Positions 25,672 through 34,727 of a DNA stretch of 64,000 bases are shown here, piece by piece. Each line of letters begins with the position of its first letter. Position 1 is the first letter of the stretch. Below the pieces are notes generated by a model that was given only the letters and a program-made list of their open reading frames with translations, did no database searches and was not told where the DNA came from. Source of the stretch: Olleya namhaensis (GTDB lineage Bacteria; Bacteroidota; Bacteroidia; Flavobacteriales; Flavobacteriaceae); NCBI RefSeq assembly GCF_900114005.1, contig NZ_FORM01000005.1:62001-126000 (forward strand). Direction: 5' to 3'. A program made the translations under genes and the position numbers.

Positions 25672-25679
25672 TTTTTACG

Positions 25680-25866
25680 ATTATTTACAATTAATTTCGT
25701 TAGATTTTACATAATTTAGCTTAGAATTTGTGCATTTTATTTAATTTAAATGAAAGTTAAGGGATTCATTTAAACATAGTTAGTTATTAAATAAAAATCA
25801 AAAAGCATGTATTCACGCTATCAATCAGTTAGCTTAGGAGCTGTTTAATTACGGCTCCTTTTTTTT
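25680..25866 (+). other. possible small RNA or long 3' UTR ending in a terminator
   Basis: No reading frame is seen here. The stretch is AT-rich until about 25806, then becomes more mixed (a GCATGTATTCACGC segment) and ends in a clear terminator at 25836-25866, 165 bases after the AraC stop. It could be the 3' UTR of that gene or an independent small RNA. No convincing promoter was found. Confidence 0.3.
25836..25866 (+). terminator. Rho-independent terminator
   Basis: An AGGAGC stem pairs with GCTCCT across a 12-base loop and is followed by eight T. It ends transcription 67 bases before the acyl-CoA ligase start. Confidence 0.8.
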
Positions 25867-25873
25867 GCAACTG

Positions 25874-25903
25874 TTTGAATTAGAATTTAATTTTCATACT
25901 TTG
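25874..25903 (+). promoter_or_regulatory. promoter of the acyl-CoA ligase
   Basis: TTTG at 25874-25877 and ATACTTTG at 25896-25903 are separated by 18 bases. This fits the -33/-7 pattern of Bacteroidota with one mismatch, 30 bases before the start codon. Confidence 0.6.
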
Positions 25904-25932
25904 CAATACTTATTAACTTCGCAATATATCAG

Positions 25933-27705
25933 ATGATAGAAATTACTCGCCTTTTTGATTTCCCTTATTACCAACAAGAAAAACATAATTTAGATGCTGC
26001 TTTAGTAACTAAAAAAGATGGTGTGTGGGAAAAAACATCAACCCAAGAATATTTGGACAAAGCTAATGCTGTAAGTAGAGCTTTACTAAAATTAGGGGTC
26101 AATAAAGATGAAAAAATTGCTGTAATTTCTACAAATAACAGAACAGAGTGGAATATTATGGACATTGGTATCCTGCAGTTAGGAGCTCAAAACGTACCAA
26201 TTTATCCTACCATATCTGCTGAAGATTATGAATATATCTTAAACCACAGTGGATCTACCTATTGTTTTGTTTCTGATGCAGGCGTATTAGAAAAAGTAAA
26301 CAAAGTTAGAGCTAAGACCCAATTAAAAGAGGTGTATAGTTTTGACCATATAGAAGGTTGTAAACATTACTCTGAATTATTTGAATTAGGAAAAGACACT
26401 GCCAATCAAGTAGAAGTTCAAAAAAGAATGGATAGTGTTAAGCCTAATGACTTAGCTACAATTATATATACATCAGGAACAACAGGAAAACCTAAAGGTG
26501 TAATGTTATCGCATGACAATATTACAAGTAACGTACTAAGTAGTGTACCACGCTTGCCTTTAGCACACGAAAACCCAAGAATACTAAGCTTTTTACCAAT
26601 TTGTCACGTATTTGAACGTGTACTTATATACCTATACCAACACGCCGGTGTTTCTATTTATTATGCAGAAGGCATTGATAAAATTGGAGAAAATGCTCAA
26701 GAAATTAAACCTAATTTAATGAGTGTCGTCCCAAGGCTATTAGAAAAAGTATACGACAAAATATATGCTAAAGGTGCCGAATTAACTGGTATCAAAAAAG
26801 GATTATTTATGTGGGCCATTAAACTTGGAGAGCAATGGAAACCCTATGGTGAAAATGGAGCTTGGTATGAGTTTCAATTAAAAATAGCCAACAAGCTGAT
26901 TTTTAGTAAATGGAGAGATGCACTTGGAGGCGAATTAACAACTATGGTTTCTGGTAGCGCTGCATTGCAACCAAGATTAACACGTATTTTTTGTGCTGCT
27001 GGAATGCAAGTCATGGAAGGTTATGGTTTAACAGAAACATCTCCAGTGGTATCTGTTGGTCAATATGCTAACAATATGTTTAGAGTTGGTACGGTTGGAA
27101 AACCTATTGACGGTGTAGATGTTAAGATAGCTGAAGATGGCGAATTACTTATAAAAGGTAGAAACGTCATGTTAGGATACTTTAACGATCCTGAAAAAAC
27201 AGCTAGCGTAATGACTGGTGACTATTTTCATACAGGAGATAAAGGAGAAATTGATGCTGACGGATTCTTAAAAATCACAGGGCGTAAAAAAGAAATGTTT
27301 AAAACTTCTGGTGGTAAATATGTAATTCCGACACTTTTAGAAAACGAATTAAAACAATCAAGATTTATAGAGCAAATCATGGTTGTTGGTGAAGGCGAAA
27401 AAATGCCAGCTGCTATTATTCAGCCTAACTTTGAATTTATTGAAGAATGGATCCAAAGAAAAGCGTTAAATATTGAAAAAAATCCACAAGCCATTATTAG
27501 CTCTCAAATAGTAATTGATAGAATACAAGAAGAAATAGACGACTGCAATTCGCACTTTGGAAAATGGGAACGTATTAAACGTTTTGAACTAACGCCAGAT
27601 GTTTGGTCTATTGATGGTGGACATTTAACACCAACATTAAAAATGAAACGGGATATCATTAAAGGCATCTATCAAGACCTTTATGATAAAATATACAGAA
27701 GTTAA
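25933..27705 (+). CDS. long-chain fatty acid--CoA ligase (AMP-binding)
   Basis: This 590-residue ANL-superfamily enzyme activates fatty acids to acyl-CoA with ATP through an acyl-adenylate. The phosphate loop YTSGTTGKPKGVMLSH is near residue 180, FLPICHVFER near 222, the adenine-binding GYGLTETSPVVS near 363, and FHTGDKGEIDADGFLKITGRK near 432. The catalytic Lys of the C-terminal hinge is near the end. It stands upstream of the MarR-fadN-fadA-fadE group and probably supplies its substrates, although it has its own promoter and terminator. Confidence 0.93.
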   Translation: MIEITRLFDFPYYQQEKHNLDAALVTKKDGVWEKTSTQEYLDKANAVSRALLKLGVNKDEKIAVISTNNRTEWNIMDIGILQLGAQNVPIYPTISAEDYEYILNHSGSTYCFVSDAGVLEKVNKVRAKTQLKEVYSFDHIEGCKHYSELFELGKDTANQVEVQKRMDSVKPNDLATIIYTSGTTGKPKGVMLSHDNITSNVLSSVPRLPLAHENPRILSFLPICHVFERVLIYLYQHAGVSIYYAEGIDKIGENAQEIKPNLMSVVPRLLEKVYDKIYAKGAELTGIKKGLFMWAIKLGEQWKPYGENGAWYEFQLKIANKLIFSKWRDALGGELTTMVSGSAALQPRLTRIFCAAGMQVMEGYGLTETSPVVSVGQYANNMFRVGTVGKPIDGVDVKIAEDGELLIKGRNVMLGYFNDPEKTASVMTGDYFHTGDKGEIDADGFLKITGRKKEMFKTSGGKYVIPTLLENELKQSRFIEQIMVVGEGEKMPAAIIQPNFEFIEEWIQRKALNIEKNPQAIISSQIVIDRIQEEIDDCNSHFGKWERIKRFELTPDVWSIDGGHLTPTLKMKRDIIKGIYQDLYDKIYRS

Positions 27706-27711
27706 ACTTTC

Positions 27712-27742
27712 AAAAGCTATCTAAATTTAGATAGCTTTTTTT
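27712..27742 (+). terminator. Rho-independent terminator after acyl-CoA ligase
   Basis: A perfect palindrome, AAAAGCTATCTAAAT and its complement, is followed by T residues, 7 bases after the stop. Confidence 0.88.
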
Positions 27743-27763
27743 ATGCACTAATTTTAAATTTAC

Positions 27764-27775
27764 TATGCGTGCATA
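27764..27775. promoter_or_regulatory. palindrome TATGCGTGCATA, candidate MarR operator
   Basis: TATGC-GT-GCATA has perfect 5-base arms and ends 12 bases before the -7 element at 27788, so it overlaps the -33 region. A second half-site TTATGCAC at 27741-27748 pairs with GTGCATAA at 27769-27776. The position fits self-repression by the MarR protein. Confidence 0.5.
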
Positions 27776-27787
27776 ATAAATTTTTAC

Positions 27788-27795
27788 TATCTTTA
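27788..27795 (+). promoter_or_regulatory. -7 element TATCTTTA before the marR-fad unit
   Basis: TATCTTTA matches TAnnTTTG except in the last base and is 29 bases before the marR start. Confidence 0.5.
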
Positions 27796-27824
27796 CAATA
27801 TCACTAAATAATTATGTTTAAAAT

Positions 27825-28280
27825 ATGAAGGACAAAACCATAGACTACATGCTTAGAACCACGTGGTTAGCTGTCAACAAAATGTATAATGAGGAGGCTG
27901 CTAAATTTGGGACTACAATGGCTACTGGTTTTACTTTGTTAAGTATTGATCAAGAAGAAGGAACCCCTTCTACTTCATTAGGTCCTATAATGGGAATGGA
28001 AGCAACTAGTTTGTCTCGTATTTTAAAACGCATGGAAGAATTAAATTTAATAGTGCGTAAACCAAATCCAAATGATGGACGCGGTGTACTAATCTATTTA
28101 ACAGAGTTTGGAAAACAAAAACGTCAAGATGCTAAAGAGCGTGTATTAGTTTTTAATGACGCCATTAAAAATCATATTTCTGAAGAAAAGCTAAAACACT
28201 TTTTTGAAGTTTCTGATACTATCAACGAATTGATTTCAAACAAAAAAATATACAATCAAAAAGAACACATTTTAAAATAA
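27825..28280 (+). CDS. MarR-family regulator of fatty acid degradation (proposed)
   Basis: This is a 151-residue winged-helix protein of the MarR family. The recognition region ATSLSRILKRMEELNLIVRKPNPNDGRGVLIYLTEFG (about residues 64-100) includes the typical DGR wing motif. It is the first gene of the unit and its stop is followed one base later by the fadN start, so it is cotranscribed with the beta-oxidation genes. Regulation of them, with acyl-CoA as possible ligand, is inferred from this position. Confidence 0.85.
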   Translation: MKDKTIDYMLRTTWLAVNKMYNEEAAKFGTTMATGFTLLSIDQEEGTPSTSLGPIMGMEATSLSRILKRMEELNLIVRKPNPNDGRGVLIYLTEFGKQKRQDAKERVLVFNDAIKNHISEEKLKHFFEVSDTINELISNKKIYNQKEHILK

Positions 28281-28281
28281 T

Positions 28282-30690
28282 ATGAGCAAACGTAGAATTA
28301 AAAAAGTTGCGATTATTGGTTCCGGAATCATGGGATCAGGTATCGCTTGTCACTTCGCCAATATTGGTGTAAATGTATTACTATTAGACATTGTTCCTAG
28401 AGAACTAAACGACAAAGAGAAAGCTAAAGGTTTTACTTTAGAAGACAAAGTCGTAAGAAACAGATTAGTAAACGATGCTTTAACTGCATCTTTAAAATCT
28501 AAACCATCACCTATTTACAGTCAGGCTTTTGCTAGTCGTATCACTACAGGAAACCTAGAAGATGACATTGCAAAAGTCGCAGATGTAGATTGGATTATGG
28601 AAGTTGTAGTTGAAAGATTAGACATCAAAAAAATGGTGTTTGAAAACTTAGAAAAATACAGAACTCCAGGTACGTTAATTACGTCTAACACGTCTGGAAT
28701 CCCTATTAATTTTATGAGTGAAGGTCGTAGTGAAGATTTCCAGAAGCATTTCTGCGGAACGCACTTCTTTAACCCTGCACGTTACTTAAAATTATTCGAA
28801 ATCATTCCTGGACCAAAAACAGATCCTTCTGTTTTAGAATTTTTAAATGAATATGGCGAAAAATTCTTAGGAAAAACATCTGTTATTGCTAAAGATACGC
28901 CTGCTTTTATCGGAAACAGAGTTGGTATTTTTAGTATCCAAAGTTTATTTCACGCAGTTAAAGATTTAGATTTAACTATTGAGGAAGTAGATAAATTATC
29001 AGGACCAGTTATTGGTCGTCCAAAATCGGCAACTTTCCGTACGGTTGATGTTGTTGGTTTAGATACTTTGGTTCACGTGGCAAACGGAATTAGAGAAAAC
29101 TGTCCTAAAGACGAACGTTTAGAGTTATTTGAATTACCAGATTTCATCAACACGATGATGGAAAACAAATGGTTAGGAAGTAAAACTGGACAAGGTTTTT
29201 ATAAAAAAACGGTGTCTGCTGAAGGGAAAAAAGAAATTTTATCTCTTGACTTAAACACACTAGAATACCGTGCTGCTAAACGTGCAAAATTTGCAACTTT
29301 AGAATTAACGAAAACGATTGATAAAGTAGTTGACCGTTTTAAAGTATTAGTAAAAGGAAAAGATAAAGCAGGTGAGTTTTACAGAAAAAGCTTCACTGCA
29401 TTATTTGCTTACGTATCTAATCGTATTCCTGAAATTTCAGACGAGCTTTATAAGATTGATGATGCCATGAAAGCTGGTTTTGGTTGGGAACACGGACCGT
29501 TTCAAATTTGGGATGCTATTGGAGTAGAAAAAGGAATTGAATTAATGAAAGCGGAAGGTTTAGAACCTGCTGCTTGGGTTAACGATATGGTTGCTTCTGG
29601 TAACACATCTTTCTATTCTGTAAAAGAAGGAGCTTCTTTCTTTTATGATATTGCGTCTAAAAAACAAACTAAAATACCTGGTCAAGACAGTTTTATTATC
29701 CTTGATAATATTAGAAAAACAAACGAAGTGTTTAAAAACTCTGGTGTTGTTATCGAAGATATCGGAGACGGAATCCTTAACCTAGAATTCCAATCTAAAA
29801 TGAACACTATTGGTGGAGACGTTTTAGCTGGATTAAATAAAGCTATTGATTTAGCAGAAAAAGATTTTGCTGGTTTAGTAGTTGGTAACCAAGCTGCAAA
29901 CTTCTCTGTTGGTGCAAACATCGGAATGATTTTCATGATGGCTGCAGAGCAGGAATATGATGAGCTTAACATGGCTATCAAATATTTCCAAGATTCTATG
30001 ATGCGTATGCGTTATTCTTCTATCCCAACTATCTCTGCTCCTCACGGAATGGCTTTAGGTGGTGGATGTGAATTATCATTACACGCAGATAAAGTAGTTG
30101 CAGCAGCAGAAACTTACATGGGACTTGTAGAGTTTGGTGTTGGTGTTATTCCTGGTGGTGGTGGTTCTAAAGAAATGGCTTTAAGAGCGCAAGACCTTTT
30201 CCATAAAGGCGATGTACAATTAAACGTTTTACAAGAGCATTTCTTAACTATAGGTATGGCTAAAGTATCTACTTCTGCTTACGAAGCTTTTGACTTAAAC
30301 TTATTGCAAAAAGGAAAAGATGTTGTGGTTGTAAACAAAGACCGTCAAATAGCAGTTGCAAAACAACACGCTATGCTAATGGCTAATTCAGGTTACACAC
30401 AACCAGTAAAAAGAGATGACGTTTTAGTTTTAGGTAAACAAGCATTAGGAATGTTTATGGTAGGTACAGACTCTATGGAAGACTCTAACTACATTTCTGA
30501 ACACGATATGAAAATCGCTAATAAATTAGCTTACGTAATGGCTGGTGGAGATTTATCTGAACCAACACGCGTAACAGAACAATATTTATTGGATTTAGAG
30601 CGTGAAGCTTTCTTAAGTTTATGTACAGAACGTAAAACTTTAGAGCGTATTCAGCACATGTTAACAAAAGGTAAACCTTTAAGAAACTAA
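28282..30690 (+). CDS. fadN: 3-hydroxyacyl-CoA dehydrogenase / enoyl-CoA hydratase fusion
   Basis: This 802-residue bifunctional beta-oxidation enzyme hydrates enoyl-CoA and oxidises 3-hydroxyacyl-CoA with NAD. The dehydrogenase is N-terminal: the NAD-binding VAIIGSGIMGSGIACHFAN is near residue 9 and GTHFFNPARYLKLFEIIPG near 154. The crotonase-like hydratase is C-terminal (about 490-690), with SAPHGMALGGGCELSLHAD near 590 and GLVEFGVGVIPGGGGSKEM near 614, where the oxyanion hole and catalytic Glu are expected. This order is opposite to enteric FadB and matches the FadN type. It is followed 5 bases later by the thiolase. Confidence 0.93.
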   Translation: MSKRRIKKVAIIGSGIMGSGIACHFANIGVNVLLLDIVPRELNDKEKAKGFTLEDKVVRNRLVNDALTASLKSKPSPIYSQAFASRITTGNLEDDIAKVADVDWIMEVVVERLDIKKMVFENLEKYRTPGTLITSNTSGIPINFMSEGRSEDFQKHFCGTHFFNPARYLKLFEIIPGPKTDPSVLEFLNEYGEKFLGKTSVIAKDTPAFIGNRVGIFSIQSLFHAVKDLDLTIEEVDKLSGPVIGRPKSATFRTVDVVGLDTLVHVANGIRENCPKDERLELFELPDFINTMMENKWLGSKTGQGFYKKTVSAEGKKEILSLDLNTLEYRAAKRAKFATLELTKTIDKVVDRFKVLVKGKDKAGEFYRKSFTALFAYVSNRIPEISDELYKIDDAMKAGFGWEHGPFQIWDAIGVEKGIELMKAEGLEPAAWVNDMVASGNTSFYSVKEGASFFYDIASKKQTKIPGQDSFIILDNIRKTNEVFKNSGVVIEDIGDGILNLEFQSKMNTIGGDVLAGLNKAIDLAEKDFAGLVVGNQAANFSVGANIGMIFMMAAEQEYDELNMAIKYFQDSMMRMRYSSIPTISAPHGMALGGGCELSLHADKVVAAAETYMGLVEFGVGVIPGGGGSKEMALRAQDLFHKGDVQLNVLQEHFLTIGMAKVSTSAYEAFDLNLLQKGKDVVVVNKDRQIAVAKQHAMLMANSGYTQPVKRDDVLVLGKQALGMFMVGTDSMEDSNYISEHDMKIANKLAYVMAGGDLSEPTRVTEQYLLDLEREAFLSLCTERKTLERIQHMLTKGKPLRN

Positions 30691-30695
30691 GAAAA

Positions 30696-31886
30696 ATGAA
30701 AACAGCATATATAGTAAAAGCATATAGAACCGCAGTTGGTAAAGCACCAAAAGGCGTGTTCCGTTTTAAAAGAACAGATGAATTGGCAGCCGAAACCATC
30801 AAGTATATGATGAAGGAATTGCCTGGTTTAGACCCAAAGCGTATTGACGATGTTATTGTTGGTAACGCAATGCCAGAAGGTTCTCAAGGATTAAATATGG
30901 CACGTTTAATCTCTTTAATGGGATTAGATATTGTGGATGTTCCTGGTGTAACTGTAAACCGTTTTTGCTCTTCTGGAGTAGAAACAATTGGTATGGCAAC
31001 TGCAAAAATACAAGCTGGAATGGCAGATTGTATTATTGCTGGTGGAGCAGAAAGTATGAGTAGCGTACCAATGACTGGTTTTAAACCAGAATTGAACTAC
31101 GATATCGTAAAAGCAGGTCATGAAGATTATTATTGGGGAATGGGAAATACTGCAGAAGCTGTTGCAAAACAGTTTAAAGTATCTCGTGAAGACCAAGATG
31201 AATTTGCATTCAATTCGCATATGAAAGCATTAAGAGCGCAAGCTGAAAATCGTTTTCAAGATCAAATAGTACCAATTGAAGTAGAACAAACTTACATTGA
31301 TGCTAACGGAAAGAAAGCAACAAAATCTTACACAGTAACTAAAGATGAAGGACCTCGTGCAGGAACAAGTAAAGAAGCTTTAGCAAAACTTAGAGCAGTA
31401 TTTGCTGCTGGAGGAAGTGTTACAGCTGGTAACTCGTCACAAATGAGTGATGGTGCTGCTTTTGTAATGGTTATGAGTGAAGATATGGTTAAAGAGTTAG
31501 GTTTAGAGCCAATTGCAAGAATGGTAAACTATGCTGCTGCAGGTGTTGAGCCTCGTATTATGGGTATTGGACCAGTAAAAGCTATTCCAAAAGCACTAAA
31601 ACAAGCAGGATTAAAACAAGACGATTTATCTTTAATTGAGTTAAATGAAGCTTTTGCTTCTCAATCTTTAGCGGTAATTAGAGAGTTAGGTCTTAACCCA
31701 GATATTATTAACGTAAATGGTGGTGCAATTGCATTGGGTCACCCATTAGGATGTACAGGAGCAAAATTATCTGTACAACTTTTTGACGAAATGCGTAAGC
31801 GTGACATGCAAGGCAAATATGGTGCAGTTACCATGTGTGTTGGAACAGGTCAAGGCGCTTGCGGAATATTCGAATTCCTTAATTAA
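30696..31886 (+). CDS. fadA: acetyl-CoA C-acyltransferase (thiolase)
   Basis: This 396-residue thiolase cleaves 3-ketoacyl-CoA to acetyl-CoA and a shortened acyl-CoA. The nucleophilic Cys is in NRFCSSGVETIGMA near residue 90. The His of GGAIALGHPLGCTGAK near 350 and the second Cys of CVGTGQGACGIFE near 381 complete the active site. It is adjacent to fadN and upstream of an acyl-CoA dehydrogenase, the order seen in the Bacillus fadNAE operon. A biosynthetic thiolase is possible from sequence but unlikely in this context. Confidence 0.94.
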   Translation: MKTAYIVKAYRTAVGKAPKGVFRFKRTDELAAETIKYMMKELPGLDPKRIDDVIVGNAMPEGSQGLNMARLISLMGLDIVDVPGVTVNRFCSSGVETIGMATAKIQAGMADCIIAGGAESMSSVPMTGFKPELNYDIVKAGHEDYYWGMGNTAEAVAKQFKVSREDQDEFAFNSHMKALRAQAENRFQDQIVPIEVEQTYIDANGKKATKSYTVTKDEGPRAGTSKEALAKLRAVFAAGGSVTAGNSSQMSDGAAFVMVMSEDMVKELGLEPIARMVNYAAAGVEPRIMGIGPVKAIPKALKQAGLKQDDLSLIELNEAFASQSLAVIRELGLNPDIINVNGGAIALGHPLGCTGAKLSVQLFDEMRKRDMQGKYGAVTMCVGTGQGACGIFEFLN

Positions 31887-31900
31887 TACAACACATGATT

Positions 31901-31978
31901 TCTGTCCGGTCGAGCGCAGTCGAGACTTTTTAAATCGGATAGTAAAAAAAATAGTACTCGACTACGCTTGAACAGACA
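31901..31978. repeat. imperfect inverted repeat, REP-like element
   Basis: Left arm CTGTCCGGTCGAGCGCAGTC (then GAG) and right arm CTCGACTACGCTTGAACAGA are nearly complementary; AGCGyAGTCGAG is kept in both. It lies between the thiolase and the acyl-CoA dehydrogenase inside the fad unit. Elements with TCGAGCGCAGTCGAG cores are common between genes in flavobacteria. Confidence 0.6.
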
Positions 31979-32013
31979 AACAATAATAAGTATAACAAGA
32001 TTATAATATAGTT

Positions 32014-33822
32014 ATGGCAACAGAAGAAAAAGATATATTAAGAGGAGGTCAATTCCTTGTAAAAGAAACAAATTGTGAAGACGTGTTTACTCCTGAAGAT
32101 TTTTCAGAAGAACAATCAATGATGAAAGATTCTGTAATGGAATTTAATGATCGTGAGATCATTCCTCATAAAGCACGTTTTGAAGCTAAAGATTATGCAT
32201 TAACTGAAGAAGTTATGCGTAAAGCTGGAGACATGGGCTTTTTAAGTGTCGCAGTACCTGAAGCTTTTGGCGGAATGGGAATGGGATTTGTTTCTACAGT
32301 ATTAACTTGTGATTATATTTCTTCTGGAACTGGATCATTTAGTACTGCTTTTGGTGCTCATACAGGAATTGGTACTATGCCAATTACTTTATATGGTACA
32401 GAGGAGCAAAAACAAAAATACGTACCAAAATTAGCATCTGGAGAGTGGTTTGGAGCTTACTGTTTAACAGAGCCTGGAGCTGGATCTGATGCAAATTCTG
32501 GTAAAACAACTGCAGAGCTTTCTGCAGATGGAAAATCATACAAAATTAACGGTCAAAAAATGTGGATCTCAAATGCAGGTTTCTGTAGCGTGATGATCGT
32601 TTTTGCTCGTATTGAAGGTGATAAAAATATTACTGGATTTATAGTAGAATATAATGGAGATACTCCAAATGGGATTACTTTAGGTGAAGAAGAACATAAA
32701 TTAGGTATTCGTGCCTCTTCTACGCGTCAAGTATTTTTTAACGACACTGTTGTTCCTGCTGAAAATATGTTAGCTGGTCGTGGTGAAGGTTTCAAAATTG
32801 CGATGAATGCACTTAACGTTGGTCGTATTAAATTAGCTGCTGCATGTTTAGATTCTCAAAGAAGAATTTTAACTACTGCTGTAAATTATGCTAAAGAGCG
32901 TAAGCAATTTAAAACACCTATTGCAGATTTTGGAGCAATTAAAGTAAAGTTAGCTGAAATGGCTGCAAGTGCTTATGCTGGTGAATCTGCTACTTATAGA
33001 GCTGCTAAAAATATTGAAGACAGAATCGCAATGCGTGAAGCTGCTGGAAATACACATCAAGAAGCAGAACTTAAAGGTGTTGAAGAATATGCAATTGAGT
33101 GTTCTATCTTAAAAGTTGCTGTGTCTGAAGATGTACAAAATTGTGCAGATGAAGGAATCCAAATTTTTGGTGGAATGGGATTCTCTGAAGAAACGCCTAT
33201 GGAGTCAGCTTGGAGAGATGCTAGAATTGCACGTATTTATGAAGGAACTAACGAGATTAACAGAATGTTAGCTGTTGGTATGTTAGTAAAAAAGGCAATG
33301 AAAGGTCATGTAGACTTATTAGGTCCTGCTTCTAAAGTACAAGAAGAATTAATGGGTATACCATCTTTTGAAACGCCTGATTACTCTGAGTTATTTTCAG
33401 AAGAAAAAATCATGATAGCAAAACTTAAGAAAACATTCTTAATGGTTGCTGGTGGTGCTGTTCAAAAATATGGTCCTCAATTAGAAGATCATCAACAATT
33501 ATTAATTGCAGCTGCAGATATCTTAATTGAAATCTACATGGCAGAATCTGCAATTTTAAGAACAGAGAAAAATGTTAAGCGTACTAGCGAAAAAGAGCAA
33601 TCTGCTCAAATCGCAATGGCTAAATTATATTTATATCATGCTGTAGATATCGTTGAAGAAAAAGGAAAAGAAAGTATTATTTCTTTTGCTGAAGGAGACG
33701 AACAACGTATGATGTTAATGGGGCTTAAGCGTTTTACAAAATATGCTAACTATCCAGATATCGTAGATTTACGTATCGAGATTGCTGAAAAAGTAAAAGC
33801 AGAAGGAAAATACTGCTTCTAA
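32014..33822 (+). CDS. fadE: acyl-CoA dehydrogenase, long form
   Basis: This 602-residue FAD enzyme catalyses the first step of beta-oxidation. The signature YCLTEPGAGSDANSGKT is near residue 149 and KINGQKMWISNAG near 178. The flavin-binding segment QIFGGMGFSEETPMESAWRD is near 384 and the catalytic Glu lies in RIYEGTNEINR near 407. A helical extension of about 170 residues follows the core, as in very-long-chain types. It is separated from the thiolase by 127 bases holding a REP-like hairpin, and is followed by a strong terminator. Chain-length preference cannot be told. Confidence 0.94.
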   Translation: MATEEKDILRGGQFLVKETNCEDVFTPEDFSEEQSMMKDSVMEFNDREIIPHKARFEAKDYALTEEVMRKAGDMGFLSVAVPEAFGGMGMGFVSTVLTCDYISSGTGSFSTAFGAHTGIGTMPITLYGTEEQKQKYVPKLASGEWFGAYCLTEPGAGSDANSGKTTAELSADGKSYKINGQKMWISNAGFCSVMIVFARIEGDKNITGFIVEYNGDTPNGITLGEEEHKLGIRASSTRQVFFNDTVVPAENMLAGRGEGFKIAMNALNVGRIKLAAACLDSQRRILTTAVNYAKERKQFKTPIADFGAIKVKLAEMAASAYAGESATYRAAKNIEDRIAMREAAGNTHQEAELKGVEEYAIECSILKVAVSEDVQNCADEGIQIFGGMGFSEETPMESAWRDARIARIYEGTNEINRMLAVGMLVKKAMKGHVDLLGPASKVQEELMGIPSFETPDYSELFSEEKIMIAKLKKTFLMVAGGAVQKYGPQLEDHQQLLIAAADILIEIYMAESAILRTEKNVKRTSEKEQSAQIAMAKLYLYHAVDIVEEKGKESIISFAEGDEQRMMLMGLKRFTKYANYPDIVDLRIEIAEKVKAEGKYCF

Positions 33823-33843
33823 AAATTAAGTTTTAATTACCCT

Positions 33844-33879
33844 AAAAAAGCTGTTTTGTAATGAAACAGCTTTTTTTTT
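33844..33879 (+). terminator. Rho-independent terminator of the fad unit
   Basis: AAAAGCTGTTT-TGTAATG-AAACAGCTTTT is a perfect stem followed by T residues, 22 bases after the dehydrogenase stop. Confidence 0.88.
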
Positions 33880-33913
33880 AATTCAAACAAAACCTAAGTC
33901 GTAAATTATTAGT

Positions 33914-33948
33914 TAAAAGCCATTTCAAATTGAAGTGGTTTTTTATTT
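33914..33948 (+). terminator. second hairpin with T-run
   Basis: AAAGCCATTTCAA pairs with TTGAAGTGGTTTT with one bulge and one G-U pair, then T-rich sequence. It may be a back-up terminator; it lies 31 bases before the next start codon. Confidence 0.5.
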
Positions 33949-33978
33949 TTCATTAATTTAGAAGAAATTTTAAAAGTA

Positions 33979-34725
33979 ATGAAACAACTCATCATTCTAC
34001 TCTTTACAACACTTCTATTAATAAGCTGTAAGGAAGATAAAACTATTATTCCAAAACCAGCTAAACAACTTAAAGTTGTACACAAAGCTATTACTAGTCC
34101 AACAATAGATGGAAAAGCTACAGAAGCTATTTGGAAATCTTCAAAATGGTATCCAATTGATCAAAAATGGTTGGGAGACACCTACTCTGAAGACGATTTT
34201 AAAGGTCAATATAAATTAGCCTGGGACGCCAATGCTTTATATGCTTTAGTAGAAATACATGATGATTTACTAACTACAATAAACAAAGAGCCCTTAAAAC
34301 TATGGTGGGATAACGATTGTGTCGAGGTGTTTATAGATGAAGATAATAGTGGTGGGCAACATCAATATAATCATAATGCTTTTGCCTATCACGTAGGATT
34401 AGATGGCAATGTCGTGGATATTGCACCTGGTGACATACCAACATTATACAATAATCATGTCCAATCTAAACGTATCACTTCTGAAAACACGTCTATTTGG
34501 GAACTTAAAATAAATATATATGACGATAGTTTTGTAGATGGAAAACAAAATAATCCAGTAACACTAAAAACGGATAAAAATATAGGATTTGCTATTGCAT
34601 ACTGCGATAATGACAAAAGTAAAACTCGAGAAAACTTTATTGGGTCTGAAGCTATTGAAGGAAAAGATAAAAATAGAGGATGGATAGACGCTTCCGTTTT
34701 CGGAACTTTAATTTTAAAAGAATAA
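33979..34725 (+). CDS. CBM9-like sugar-binding lipoprotein
   Basis: This is a 248-residue lipoprotein (lipobox LISCKE near residue 16). The rest matches the carbohydrate-binding module family 9-like fold: ITSPTIDGKATEAIWKSSKW near 40, FKGQYKLAWDANALYALVEIHDD near 73, WWDNDCVEVFIDEDNSGG near 113, and a final WIDASVFGTLILK. Such proteins bind sugar or polymer ends at the surface or sit next to hydrolases. Here two secreted peptidases follow 2-8 bases after each stop, so it may help a peptide or glycoprotein-degrading unit. Confidence 0.8.
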   Translation: MKQLIILLFTTLLLISCKEDKTIIPKPAKQLKVVHKAITSPTIDGKATEAIWKSSKWYPIDQKWLGDTYSEDDFKGQYKLAWDANALYALVEIHDDLLTTINKEPLKLWWDNDCVEVFIDEDNSGGQHQYNHNAFAYHVGLDGNVVDIAPGDIPTLYNNHVQSKRITSENTSIWELKINIYDDSFVDGKQNNPVTLKTDKNIGFAIAYCDNDKSKTRENFIGSEAIEGKDKNRGWIDASVFGTLILKE

Positions 34726-34727
34726 CT

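Noticed and set aside
30518-30802. Minus-strand frame over the fadN/fadA junction
   Set aside because: It crosses two well-supported coding regions and has no family match.
34680-34727. ATG inside the CBM9-like gene as start of the M28 peptidase
   Set aside because: It would put 16 charged residues before the signal peptide.
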